From Planctomycetota bacterium (lineage in GTDB: Bacteria; Planctomycetota; UBA1135; GCA-002686595): DNA of 64,000 nt. Positions 55,585 through 64,000 of the stretch are shown here, piece after piece. The position numbers and the translations under genes were made by a program. The notes beneath the pieces were generated by a model. The model saw only the letters and a program-made list of their open reading frames with translations. It did no database searches and was not told the origin of the DNA. The stretch spans positions 1-64,000 of the forward strand of contig SIAI01000008.1 of assembly GCA_009691855.1 (NCBI GenBank), given 5' to 3'. Numbering within the stretch: position 1 is the stretch's first letter; each line of letters starts with the position of its first letter.

Positions 55585-56799
55585 TTACCGCGCCGCCAGC
55601 TTCGCCGGCACGGCCGAGCGCTCGATCGCCTGCTGCACGTCGGCCAGGAGATCGTCCACGTGCTCCACGCCGACCGACAGGCGCACGAGCCCGTCGGACA
55701 GGCCAGCTTTCTTGCGCTCCTCGGCGGGGATGCTGGCGTGGGTCATGCTCGCCGGCACCTCGACCAGCGACTCGACGCCGCCCAGCGATTCGGCCAGCGT
55801 GAACAGCTCGGTCGTGGTGGCGAAGGCGTTCGCGGCGGGGATGCCGCCGTGGAGCTCGAACGAGACCATGCCGCCGAAGGCCTTCATCTGCCGCGCGGCG
55901 AGCTCGTGTTGCGGGTGCGTGGTGAGGCCCGGATAGAAGACCTTCTCGACCAGCGGATGCTGCGTGAGCGCCTGGGCGATGCGCTGCGCGTTGGCGCAGT
56001 GCCGATCCATGCGCAGCGGCAGGGTTTTCACCCCGCGCAGCACCAGGAACGCGTCCATCGGGCCGAGCTGGCCGCCGACGGCGTTCTGGTAGAAGGCCAG
56101 GTCCTTGCGCAGCTCCTCGTCGTTGCCGATCAGCGCGCCCGCGACCACGTCCGAGTGCCCGCCGATGTACTTCGTCAGCGAGTGCAGCACGACGTCCGCG
56201 CCGAGTTCGAGTGGCCGCTGCAGGTACGGCGTGGCGAAGGTGTTGTCCACGATCGTCAGCACGCCGCGCTTCTTGGCCAGCGCGGCGAGCTTGGCGATGT
56301 CGCACACCGACAGGAGCGGGTTGGTGGGCGACTCGAGGAACAGGTAGCGCGTGTTGGTCTTGAAGGCGCGCTCGACGGCGCCTGTATCGGTCGCATCGAC
56401 GAAGCTGAACTCCACCCCGTAGTGGCGGAACACGCGCATGAAGAGGCGATAGGTGCCGCCATAGGTGTCGTTCATCGCCACCACGTGGTCGCCCGGACGC
56501 AAGCGGTCGCACAGCGCGTTGGTCGCGGCCAGGCCAGAGCCGAAAGCGAGGCCCCAGCGCCCGCCCTCGAGCGCCGCCAGGTTGTCCTGCAGCGCGGTGC
56601 GCGTCGGGTTGGAGGTGCGCGAGTACTCGTAGCCCTGGCGCGGCTGCGCCGGCGCGTCCTGCTCGAAGGTGCTCGAGAAGTAGACCGGCGTCATCACCGC
56701 GCCGTTGTTCGGATCGGACTGCTGGCCGGCGTGGATCGCCAGAGTCTCGAAGCGCAGGCGCGGGCCCTTGCCGGACTTCGGCTTGTCGTGCTGCTCCAT
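55585..56799 (-). CDS. Cystathionine gamma-synthase/gamma-lyase family PLP enzyme
   Basis: 404 residues. Cys/Met-metabolism PLP family: [89 protein letters not shown], and the PLP lysine in [12 protein letters not shown]. It should make or cleave cystathionine in methionine/cysteine interconversion. Sequence cannot settle synthase (metB) versus lyase; no other methionine gene adjoins. The ATG has no Shine-Dalgarno and lies 9 nt after a TACACT box. Divergent from mutS2. Confidence 0.93.
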   Translation of the reverse strand: MEQHDKPKSGKGPRLRFETLAIHAGQQSDPNNGAVMTPVYFSSTFEQDAPAQPRQGYEYSRTSNPTRTALQDNLAALEGGRWGLAFGSGLAATNALCDRLRPGDHVVAMNDTYGGTYRLFMRVFRHYGVEFSFVDATDTGAVERAFKTNTRYLFLESPTNPLLSVCDIAKLAALAKKRGVLTIVDNTFATPYLQRPLELGADVVLHSLTKYIGGHSDVVAGALIGNDEELRKDLAFYQNAVGGQLGPMDAFLVLRGVKTLPLRMDRHCANAQRIAQALTQHPLVEKVFYPGLTTHPQHELAARQMKAFGGMVSFELHGGIPAANAFATTTELFTLAESLGGVESLVEVPASMTHASIPAEERKKAGLSDGLVRLSVGVEHVDDLLADVQQAIERSAVPAKLAAR

Positions 56800-56808
56800 G
56801 ATGGGGGG

Positions 56809-56814
56809 AGTGTA
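56809..56814 (-). promoter_or_regulatory. Likely -10 box (TACACT) of the PLP enzyme gene
   Basis: TACACT on the minus strand, 9 nt before the ATG at 56799, with a C-rich spacer and no Shine-Dalgarno; suggests leaderless or very short-leader mRNA. Confidence 0.4.
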
Positions 56815-56844
56815 GCTCTCCGCGCGCGGGCCGCGATGGCTCCC

Positions 56845-56850
56845 TACAAT
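56845..56850 (+). promoter_or_regulatory. Likely -10 box (TACAAT) of mutS2
   Basis: TACAAT, 13 nt before the ATG at 56864, in a 64-nt divergent intergenic region shared with the PLP enzyme gene. Confidence 0.45.
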
Positions 56851-56863
56851 CCCGCGCCTCGCG

Positions 56864-58984
56864 ATGGAGCACACCGGGCAATCCAGCGGCGCCGATTCGA
56901 CCCGCGGCCGCCTGGCGCGCTTCGCCGCCGACGCGCTGGACTGGCCGGCGGTGCGGGAACTGCTGCGGCGCCTGGTGGTCGCGCCGCTCGGCCAGCGTGC
57001 GCTCGACGAGCTCGCGCCGCGCGAGCCGGCGGATGTGCGCGCGGCGCTGGAGCGTGCGCGCGAGCTGCTGGCGCTGCTGCGCGCGGAGGGCGGCGAGCCG
57101 CCGCTGGGCGGGGCCAGCGATCCGCGCGGCGTGCTGGAGCGCGCCGAGAAGTTCCAGCGCACCATGGACGGCGACGAGCTTTCTCAGGTGGCGCGCTTCC
57201 TGTTCGCGCTGGAGGACCTGTACCTGTGGCTCGGTGCGCGGCGCGCGTGCCTGCCGCAGTGCGCGGCGCTGTTCGCGCGTCTGCCTGACCTCGCGCCGCT
57301 GCGCGAGGAGCTCGAGGCCGCGCTGGACAAGAAGGGCGAGGTCAAGGACGACGCCTCGCCGCAGCTCGCGCGCCTGCGCCAGGCCATCGCGGCGCTGGAG
57401 CAGGCCATCGAGAAGACGCTGCAGGCGCTGTTGCGCGACCGCGAGCTGCGCACGGCCGTGGCCGAGGGCCACGCCGGGCGCGTGCACCGCCGCGGCGGCC
57501 GTCCGGTGCTGGCCCTGCGCGCGCAGTACGTCCACCGCGTGCCCGGGATCGTGCACGACCGCTCGCAGACCGGCGAGACCGTGTTCGTCGAGCCCCAGGC
57601 CGTAGTCCAGCACGCCAACGCGCTGTCCGAGCTCGAGGCCGACGCCGGTCGCGAAGAGCACCGCGTGCTCTCGGAGCTGACGCGCGCGGTGCTCTTGCGG
57701 CGCGATACGCTGCGCACCGCGGCCGAGCGCGCCAGCGAGCTCGAGCTGGCGGCGCTGGCCGCGCGCTATGCGCGCGAAACGCGCGGCTGCATTCCGCGTC
57801 TGGCGGAGGGCGAACGCCCGGCGCTCGTGCTGCGCGAGTTCCGCCACCCGCTGCTGCTCGAGGAGCAGCGCCTCGGGCACCTGGAGAGCGTCGTGCCGCT
57901 CGACCTGCGCCTGGGCAGCGAGTTCGACCTGCTGGTGATCACCGGCCCGAATACGGGCGGCAAGACGCTGGCGCTGAAGAGCGCGGGGCTGGCGGCCCTG
58001 CTGACGCGCATGGGCCTGGCGTTGCCGTGCGCCGAGGGCACCAGCGTGCCGCTGTACGACGGCGTGGCGGCCGACATCGGCGACGAGCAGGAGATCCAGC
58101 AGAGCCTCTCGACCTTCTCCTCGCACCTGGTGCGCATCCGCGCGGGCCTGACGCGCGCCGGGAAGTCCACCCTGGTGCTGCTGGACGAGCTCGGCGGCGG
58201 CACGGACCCGAGCGAGGGCGCGGCCCTGGGCGAGGCGCTGCTGGAGGAGCTGCTCACGCGCGGCGCGCCGACGCTGGCCAGCACGCACATCGGCGCGCTC
58301 AAGGAGTTCGCCTACCGCCACGAGCGCGCCGAGAATGCGCACGTCGAGTTCGACGTCGAATCGCTGCGCCCGCTGTATCGTCTGGTGATCGGCGCGCCGG
58401 GCGAATCGCGTGCGCTGGCCATCGCGCGGCGTCTGGGATTGCCGGGGGCCCTGCTGGACCGCGCCGCGGCGCTGATCGGAACGGCCGGCGACGGTTCGCT
58501 GATGCTGGACGAGGTGCGCGACCTGCGCGTGGCGGCCGAGAAGCTGCGCGGCGAGGCCGAGGACAAGCTGCAGGAGCTCGAGCGCGCGCGCGCCGAGCTG
58601 GCCAGCTCTCACGAGGAGCTCGCCGGGCGCCGGGCGCAGGTCGATGCCGAGGCCCAGCGCATGATCGAGGAGCGCATCGCCAGCGCGCGCTCGATCCTGG
58701 TGCGCGCGCGCACGATCCTGCCGCAGCTCGCGCCGGCCGGTCGCGGCGAGCTCGAGCGCTGGCTGGCGGAGCTGGAGGAGTCCCTGGGGGGCGCCGCGCT
58801 CTCCGACCGCCGCGCGAGCTTCGTGGCCGCGCTAAAGAAGGGCGAGTTGGTGTGGCTGCCCAAATTCAAGAAGCGCGTGCAGGTCACGCGCATCTACAAG
58901 GACAAGAAGGAGCTAGACGTGAAGCTCGGCGCGCGCGAGCTGCGCGTGTCGTTCGACGACGTGACCTTCTACGAGAGCCTGTAG
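56864..58984 (+). CDS. mutS2: MutS2-family ATPase lacking the Smr domain
   Basis: 706 residues. N-terminal core and clamp-like helices (LDWPAVRELLRRLVVAPLGQ; QYVHRVPGIVHDRSQTGETV with the PG(x)VHD(x)S(x)SG-like strip; FVEP), then the ATPase: Walker A TGPNTGGKT, Walker B STLVLLDELGGGTDPSEGAA, and STHIGALKEFA. A coiled coil (about 565-650) follows and the protein ends with a KOW-like segment (GELVWLPKFKKRVQVTRIYK). The C-terminal Smr nuclease domain of typical MutS2 (about 780 residues) is missing. MutS2 acts in recombination suppression and, as shown in Bacillus, in rescue of collided ribosomes; without Smr only the ATPase function is expected. Confidence 0.94.
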   Translation: MEHTGQSSGADSTRGRLARFAADALDWPAVRELLRRLVVAPLGQRALDELAPREPADVRAALERARELLALLRAEGGEPPLGGASDPRGVLERAEKFQRTMDGDELSQVARFLFALEDLYLWLGARRACLPQCAALFARLPDLAPLREELEAALDKKGEVKDDASPQLARLRQAIAALEQAIEKTLQALLRDRELRTAVAEGHAGRVHRRGGRPVLALRAQYVHRVPGIVHDRSQTGETVFVEPQAVVQHANALSELEADAGREEHRVLSELTRAVLLRRDTLRTAAERASELELAALAARYARETRGCIPRLAEGERPALVLREFRHPLLLEEQRLGHLESVVPLDLRLGSEFDLLVITGPNTGGKTLALKSAGLAALLTRMGLALPCAEGTSVPLYDGVAADIGDEQEIQQSLSTFSSHLVRIRAGLTRAGKSTLVLLDELGGGTDPSEGAALGEALLEELLTRGAPTLASTHIGALKEFAYRHERAENAHVEFDVESLRPLYRLVIGAPGESRALAIARRLGLPGALLDRAAALIGTAGDGSLMLDEVRDLRVAAEKLRGEAEDKLQELERARAELASSHEELAGRRAQVDAEAQRMIEERIASARSILVRARTILPQLAPAGRGELERWLAELEESLGGAALSDRRASFVAALKKGELVWLPKFKKRVQVTRIYKDKKELDVKLGARELRVSFDDVTFYESL

Positions 58985-59011
58985 GCGTCGTCTGCCGGGG
59001 GCCGCGTGGCG

Positions 59012-59017
59012 TAGAAT
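59012..59017 (+). promoter_or_regulatory. Likely -10 box (TAGAAT) of aroC
   Basis: TAGAAT, 8 nt before the ATG at 59026, no Shine-Dalgarno; implies leaderless transcription independent of mutS2. Confidence 0.4.
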
Positions 59018-59025
59018 CGGCGCCG

Positions 59026-60189
59026 ATGAAAGGGCTGCGCTGGGTCACGGCGGGGGAGTCGCACGGGAAGGCATTGGTCGGCATCCTCGAAGGAATGCCG
59101 GCCGGGCTCGCGCTCGACGTGGGGCGCGTGGACGCGGAGCTCGCGCGGCGCCAGCGCGGCTACGGGCGTGGCGGGCGCATGAAGATCGAGAGCGACCAGA
59201 TCGAGTTGCTCTCCGGCACCAAGGGCGGCGTCACGATCGGCGCGCCGCTCGCGTTCACGATCCTGAACCAGGACCAGACCATCGAGCGCCTGCCCACGCC
59301 CACGAATCCGCGTCCGGGGCACGCGGACCTCGCCGGGTGCCAGAAGTTCGGTCATCGCGATCCGCGCGCGGTGTTGGAGCGCGCCAGCGCGCGCGAAACG
59401 GCCTCGCGCGTGGCCCTGGGCGCCCTCGCGCGACAGCTCCTGGAGGGCTTCGGCGTGGAGCTCTTCGCGCACGTGGTCGAGCTCGGCGGCGTGGCTGTGC
59501 GCGAAGACGCCTGGGACGCGGCGGGCGAACGCCGTGCGGAGCTGCGCGAGGCGTCGGAGTTCCTGGGCCTCGATCCCGACAGCGAAGGCCGTCTGCGCGC
59601 GCGCGTGGACGAGGCGCGTGACGCGCGCGATTCCTTGGGCGGCGTGTTCGAGGTGCGCGTGCTCGGCCTGCCGCCCGGTCTGGGCTCCTACGCGAATCCC
59701 TACGACCGTCTGACGGCGCGCCTCGGCGCGGCGCTGTTCTCGATTCCGGCCATGAAGGGCGTGGAGTTCGGCCTGGGCTTCGGCGCAGCGCGCGTGCCCG
59801 GCTCACGCATGCACGACGCGCTCGTGCCCTCGGCGCAGGCGCCGTCGAGCGCGAGCGCGCGCTGGGGACGATTCGCGCGCACCACGAATCGCGCCGGCGG
59901 GCTCGAGGGCGGCATGACGACCGGCGAAGCACTGATCGCGCGCGTGGCGATGAAGCCGATCCCGAGCCTACGCGCCGGATTGCCCTCGGTCGAGTTCGCC
60001 ACTGGCGCGGCGGTCGCGGCGACGTACCAGCGTTCCGACGTGACCTCGGTGCCCGCGGCGAGCGTGGTGGGGGAGGCCGTGCTAGCGCTCGAACTCGGCT
60101 CCGCGTTCCTCGAGAAGTTCGCAGGCGACTCGCTCGAGCAGGTTCGCGCGGCCTTCGAGGGCTGGCGGGCCGGAGTCCACGAACTGTGA
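59026..60189 (+). CDS. aroC: Chorismate synthase
   Basis: 387 residues. FMN-dependent conversion of EPSP to chorismate, the last shikimate step. Signatures: RWVTAGESHGKALVGILEGM, RRQRGYGRGGRMKIESDQ, RPGHADLAGCQKFGHRDPRA with RASARETASRVA, and GGLEGGMTTGE. The active-site His residues in SHGK and the GHRD strip are intact. It supplies chorismate to the trp operon located 21 kb away. Separated by 41 nt from mutS2. Confidence 0.97.
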   Translation: MKGLRWVTAGESHGKALVGILEGMPAGLALDVGRVDAELARRQRGYGRGGRMKIESDQIELLSGTKGGVTIGAPLAFTILNQDQTIERLPTPTNPRPGHADLAGCQKFGHRDPRAVLERASARETASRVALGALARQLLEGFGVELFAHVVELGGVAVREDAWDAAGERRAELREASEFLGLDPDSEGRLRARVDEARDARDSLGGVFEVRVLGLPPGLGSYANPYDRLTARLGAALFSIPAMKGVEFGLGFGAARVPGSRMHDALVPSAQAPSSASARWGRFARTTNRAGGLEGGMTTGEALIARVAMKPIPSLRAGLPSVEFATGAAVAATYQRSDVTSVPAASVVGEAVLALELGSAFLEKFAGDSLEQVRAAFEGWRAGVHEL

Positions 60190-60295
60190 ATGCTGGCGAT
60201 CGTAAGGCCTTTTTCTACAGTCGCTTGTGCCTCAGTTGGAAGGTAGATTCCGGACCCGGCAAGAGCTCGCAGACAGCAGAAGTCGGGCCAGGCCC

Positions 60296-60323
60296 TTGCG
60301 CTGGCGCTGCGGATCCTTATTCT
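60296..60323 (+). promoter_or_regulatory. Candidate promoter of the tRNA-tuf cluster
   Basis: TTGCGC (60296-60301), 16-nt spacer, TATTCT (60318-60323), 38 nt before the first tRNA. Each hexamer is a partial consensus match; it is the best candidate in the 172-nt spacer after aroC. Confidence 0.4.
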
Positions 60324-60361
60324 CTCGCCCTCTTCCGTCCGAACCGGGACCGAAACCCAAG

Positions 60362-60437
60362 GCCAGCGTAGCTCAACTGGTAGAGCCCCTGATTTGTAAT
60401 CAGGAGGCTGTGGGTTCGACTCCCACCGCTGGCTCCA
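60362..60437 (+). tRNA. tRNA-Thr (anticodon TGT)
   Basis: Acceptor GCCAGCG/CGCTGGC pairs fully; the anticodon stem CCTGA/TCAGG holds loop TTTGTAA with TGT at 60395-60397. The T arm is GTGGG-TTCGACT-CCCAC. CCA is encoded (60435-60437). Confidence 0.95.
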
Positions 60438-60729
60438 CCGCCAGCGCAGGGCGGAGGACCCGGCTCGTCCGGGCTGCTCACTGGCAACGAGACTGAATCG
60501 ATGAGACGGGAGCGCGGCGCGTCCCCCAGCTTGCTGGGTGACGCCGCGAATCCGCGCTGCGCATCCGTGCGCGGTCGGATCCGATCCCCGGTCCCAGACC
60601 GGGTCGCGCGCGTTCGCACCGGACATCCGAAGCCCGCCCCTCCTCGCCGCGCGCCGGCCAGGAGCGGGACGTCTGGACTCCATCGCGTATGGCCGCGCAC
60701 TCGCGGAGCGCGGGGCACTCGCGATGGCC

Positions 60730-60814
<85 letters not shown>

Positions 60815-60954
60815 CTCTGAATTCGCGTGACGCCTGGCGTGCGCGCGAGAGATTGGACTGGGCCTGACCCGTCTCGTCTGCTGCGATTCCCACGCGATCT
60901 CGCGCCCGCGCCGTCCGCCCGCGCTCCCCTCGAGCGACCGGCTCGCGGTCGCGC

Positions 60955-61028
60955 GCGGGCGTAGTTCAATGGCAGAACGTCAGCCTTCCAAGCTGAACGC
61001 GTGGGTTCGATTCCCATCGCCCGCTCCA
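60955..61028 (+). tRNA. tRNA-Gly (anticodon TCC)
   Basis: Acceptor GCGGGCG/CGCCCGC, anticodon stem TCAGC/GCTGA, loop CTTCCAA with TCC at 60987-60989, T loop TTCGATT. CCA encoded (61026-61028). Confidence 0.95.
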
Positions 61029-61081
61029 CGCGCACTCGCTGCGCCGCGAGCCTGCGAGCAGCTTCCCTAGGAAAACGCGGC

Positions 61082-61156
<75 letters not shown>

Positions 61157-61227
61157 TCTCTCTCGCTCTTTCACTCTCTCCAAAAAACGACCAACCGTTC
61201 GCGCGCTGCGCGGGCGGCCAAATTCTT

Positions 61228-61299
61228 GACACGCCGGGCGCGTTGCTCGGCGTGTCCCCACTCCAAGCCACTCCACCAACCGCACGACACGCCGGGCGC
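61228..61299 (+). promoter_or_regulatory. tuf leader with alternative hairpins
   Basis: The 14-mer GACACGCCGGGCGC occurs at 61228-61241 and 61286-61299. Between them lies GGCGTGTC (61249-61256), the exact complement of the first 8 bases of both copies. It can pair with either copy but not both. The rest of 61157-61328 holds no gene. Confidence 0.5.
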
Positions 61300-61328
61300 C
61301 CTCGCGGCCCCTCCTCCAAGGATCACCG

Positions 61329-62543
<1,215 letters not shown>

Positions 62544-62553
62544 TCCTGCTCGT

Positions 62554-62580
62554 CCGGCGCAGCGCCCCGCGCTGCGCCGG
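62554..62580 (+). terminator. Perfect 12-bp hairpin between tuf and rpmG
   Basis: CCGGCGCAGCGC/GCGCTGCGCCGG with a 3-nt loop CCC, 10 nt after the tuf stop. No T-run, so partial termination or RNA processing is more likely than full termination; it would lower expression of the downstream genes relative to tuf. Confidence 0.5.
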
Positions 62581-62594
62581 GCACCGCTGCACCC

Positions 62595-62753
62595 ATGAAG
62601 ATCAAGGAACGCTACGTGTATCTGGTGTGCTCCGAGTGCGCCAACCGGAACTACACGACGCACAAGCGGCAGAAGTCGACCAAGAAGCTCGAGAAGAGCA
62701 AGTACTGCCGCTTCTGCCGCAAGCACTTGCCGCACAAGGAAAAGAAGCTCTGA
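62595..62753 (+). CDS. rpmG: 50S ribosomal protein L33
   Basis: 52 residues (MKIKERYVYLVCSECANRNY to KHLPHKEKKL). The two Cys pairs, CSEC and CRFC, make it the zinc-binding C+ form. Located between tuf and secE, the standard bacterial order. Confidence 0.95.
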   Translation: MKIKERYVYLVCSECANRNYTTHKRQKSTKKLEKSKYCRFCRKHLPHKEKKL

Positions 62754-62778
62754 GGGCGGAGCCCTTAACCGAGGTGCC

Positions 62779-63294
62779 ATGACCGTGCAAGAGCCGGAGA
62801 AAAAGGAGCCCGAGGGCAAGGCAGGCGCGACGCCGGCCGAGTCTGGCGTTTCGGGCGGCCTGTTCGCTCCCTACCGGGAGGACCAGGGGCGTCATGCGCG
62901 CATGGCCGCCTTCTGGGCGCTGATCGCGTTCTTGCTCTTCGGCTGCAGCTTCCTGCACAACCTGCTGGTGCAGTGGGAGTCGCTGACGGTGCCCCTGGGC
63001 GGGATCCGCATCCCCGTCGTCGGTGTCGATCTCACGCCGGCCTTCCTGATCTGCTTCCTGATCTTCTGCGCCGGGGCGATCCTGATCCGTAGCTGGCAGC
63101 AGCGCCCGAAGGTCGCGGATCTGCTGATCGACACCGAAGCCGAGCTGAAGAAGGTCACTTGGCCCGGCGGCCAAGAGGTCTGGAACGCATCGATCGTGGT
63201 GATCGTCAGCGTGATCCTGCTGGGAGGCTTCCTGGCGGTCGCGGACATCTTCCTCTTCCGCCTGATGCGCTACGTGATCCTGGGGATCTCCTGA
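62779..63294 (+). CDS. secE: Preprotein translocase subunit SecE, extended form
   Basis: 171 residues, much longer than minimal SecE (about 60). The conserved SecE part is C-terminal: EAELKKVTWPGGQEVWNASI followed by the final membrane helix (about 137-160). Two extra helices lie at about 43-62 and 90-112, so three in total, as in E. coli SecE, but with a different N-terminal part (acidic, Lys/Glu/Pro-rich). Its TGA overlaps the nusG ATG by one base. Confidence 0.93.
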   Translation: MTVQEPEKKEPEGKAGATPAESGVSGGLFAPYREDQGRHARMAAFWALIAFLLFGCSFLHNLLVQWESLTVPLGGIRIPVVGVDLTPAFLICFLIFCAGAILIRSWQQRPKVADLLIDTEAELKKVTWPGGQEVWNASIVVIVSVILLGGFLAVADIFLFRLMRYVILGIS

Positions 63295-63848
63295 TGCCGT
63301 ACAAGTGGTATTTCGTTCGCTGCCAGTCGGGTCGTGAGGACGCGATCCGCAAGCAGCTCGAGACGCGCATCCAGATCAAGGGTCTGCAGGACGTCATCCC
63401 TCAAGTCCTGGTGCCCTTCGAGCGCGTCACCGACCTCAAGGGCGGCAAGCGCAAGGTCGTCTCCAAGAAGCTCTACCCCGGCTACCTGATGGTGCAGGCG
63501 GATTTTGGCGAGGGCACCGACGAGCCGCGCACCATGGAAGCGCGTAGCACGCTGCGCGAGACGCCGGGCTTCGGCGACTTCCTGGGCACGCGCGGCGAGC
63601 CCTCGGCGCTGACCGAGGTACAGGTCACCAGCATCCTCTCGCGCATGTCCGACAGCGAGGAGCGCCCGCAGGTCTCGATCTCCCTGCGCAAGGGCGACAT
63701 GGTCAAGATCAAGTCGGGCGCGTTCGACGGCTTCGACGGCACCGTCGATGAGGTCAACCCCGACAAGGGCACAATCAAGGTGATCGTGACCATCTTCGGC
63801 CGGCCGACGCCGGTCGAACTCGAGTACTGGGAAGTGGAGTCGCTGTAG
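63294..63848 (+). CDS. nusG: Transcription termination/antitermination factor NusG
   Basis: 184 residues. NGN domain ([42 protein letters not shown]) and C-terminal KOW domain ([20 protein letters not shown]). Couples RNA polymerase to Rho or the ribosome. ATG overlaps the secE stop (TGATG). Confidence 0.96.
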   Translation: MPYKWYFVRCQSGREDAIRKQLETRIQIKGLQDVIPQVLVPFERVTDLKGGKRKVVSKKLYPGYLMVQADFGEGTDEPRTMEARSTLRETPGFGDFLGTRGEPSALTEVQVTSILSRMSDSEERPQVSISLRKGDMVKIKSGAFDGFDGTVDEVNPDKGTIKVIVTIFGRPTPVELEYWEVESL

Positions 63849-63903
63849 ACCGCGCGCGACGCGGACCTCAGACCACCACGAACTCCGACTAGAACCGAAC
63901 ACA

Positions 63904-64000
63904 ATGGCGAAGGAAATCACAGCCAAGGTCAAGCTGCAGTGCCCTGCGGGGCAGGCCACTCCGGCGCCGCCCGTTGGCCCGGCACTCGGCGCCCACGGCG
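63904..64000 (+). CDS. rplK: 50S ribosomal protein L11, N-terminal part
   Basis: 32 codons before the window ends: [20 protein letters not shown] then [12 protein letters not shown], the well-conserved L11 start including the PPVGPALG loop. 55 nt after nusG, as in most bacteria. Confidence 0.95.
   Translation, partial: MAKEITAKVKLQCPAGQATPAPPVGPALGAHG

Noticed and set aside
55325-58612. 1095-codon minus-strand frame
   Set aside because: Covers mutS2 in antisense and the PLP enzyme gene in a wrong frame; no start or domain.
61226-61231. TTGACA as -35 box of a tuf promoter
   Set aside because: No -10 hexamer at 15-19 nt downstream; the bases are part of the hairpin-forming direct repeat.

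Overview
This is a G+C-rich bacterial segment that most probably comes from the phylum Planctomycetota. The best single clue is EF-Tu (61329-62543): its switch I region carries the KTVTI-type sequence I associate with planctomycetes instead of the usual RGITI. Supporting clues are ECF sigma factors fused to large exported domains, the abundance of lipoproteins and TPR proteins, a CRTAC1/ASPIC protein, a divergent membrane pyrophosphatase, and many genes with very short or absent 5' leaders. No identity was checked by database search.

Layout. 1-7974 (minus): a five-gene block of two paralogous proteins that join a TolA/TonB-like membrane anchor to a terpene-cyclase-like alpha/alpha domain, two exported TPR proteins, and the start of an ExbB/TolQ-family channel gene cut by the window edge. 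8092-10676 (minus): membrane pyrophosphatase and its terminator. 10781-18621 (plus): an RluA-type pseudouridine synthase, a palindromic purine-rich repeat, an exported protein, a TPR lipoprotein overlapping a CRTAC1 protein, and an algal-type vanadium haloperoxidase. 18825-30532: three paralogous transmembrane ECF-sigma/carboxypeptidase-regulatory-like fusions on the plus strand, with a sulfatase-family lipoprotein and TypA on the minus strand between copies 1 and 2, and the eroded 3' end of a further copy before copy 3.

30552-38294 (minus): a compact operon trpE-G-D-C-F-B-A-aroF in which all seven junctions are 4-nt overlaps. It is preceded by a Trp-codon leader peptide and a textbook transcription attenuator. 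38299-42608 (minus): trmD, rplS and fused secDF. 42800-44236 (plus): riboflavin synthase, then a broken, lower-G+C DUF2971 gene. 44311-50794 (minus): an MCE/Mla-type lipid transport operon (lipoprotein, MlaE, MlaF, MlaD), then a TetR regulator overlapping an AarF/UbiB kinase, with two identical palindromic operators ahead of the regulator.

50880-60189: trpS, two lipoproteins, dtd, an HU-type protein, a frameshifted exported protein, a Cys/Met-metabolism PLP enzyme (minus), a MutS2 without Smr domain, and aroC. 60296-64000 (plus): tRNA-Thr(TGT), tRNA-Tyr(GTA), tRNA-Gly(TCC), tRNA-Thr(GGT), tuf, rpmG, secE, nusG and the start of rplK, the classical translation/transcription cluster.

Functional links: chorismate supply (aroF, aroC), tryptophan synthesis and tRNA-Trp charging (trpS) lie within 30 kb, and the trp operon carries its own charged-tRNA-Trp sensor. 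The least explained parts are the TolA-like/cyclase-like/ExbB block and the membrane-anchored sigma factors.
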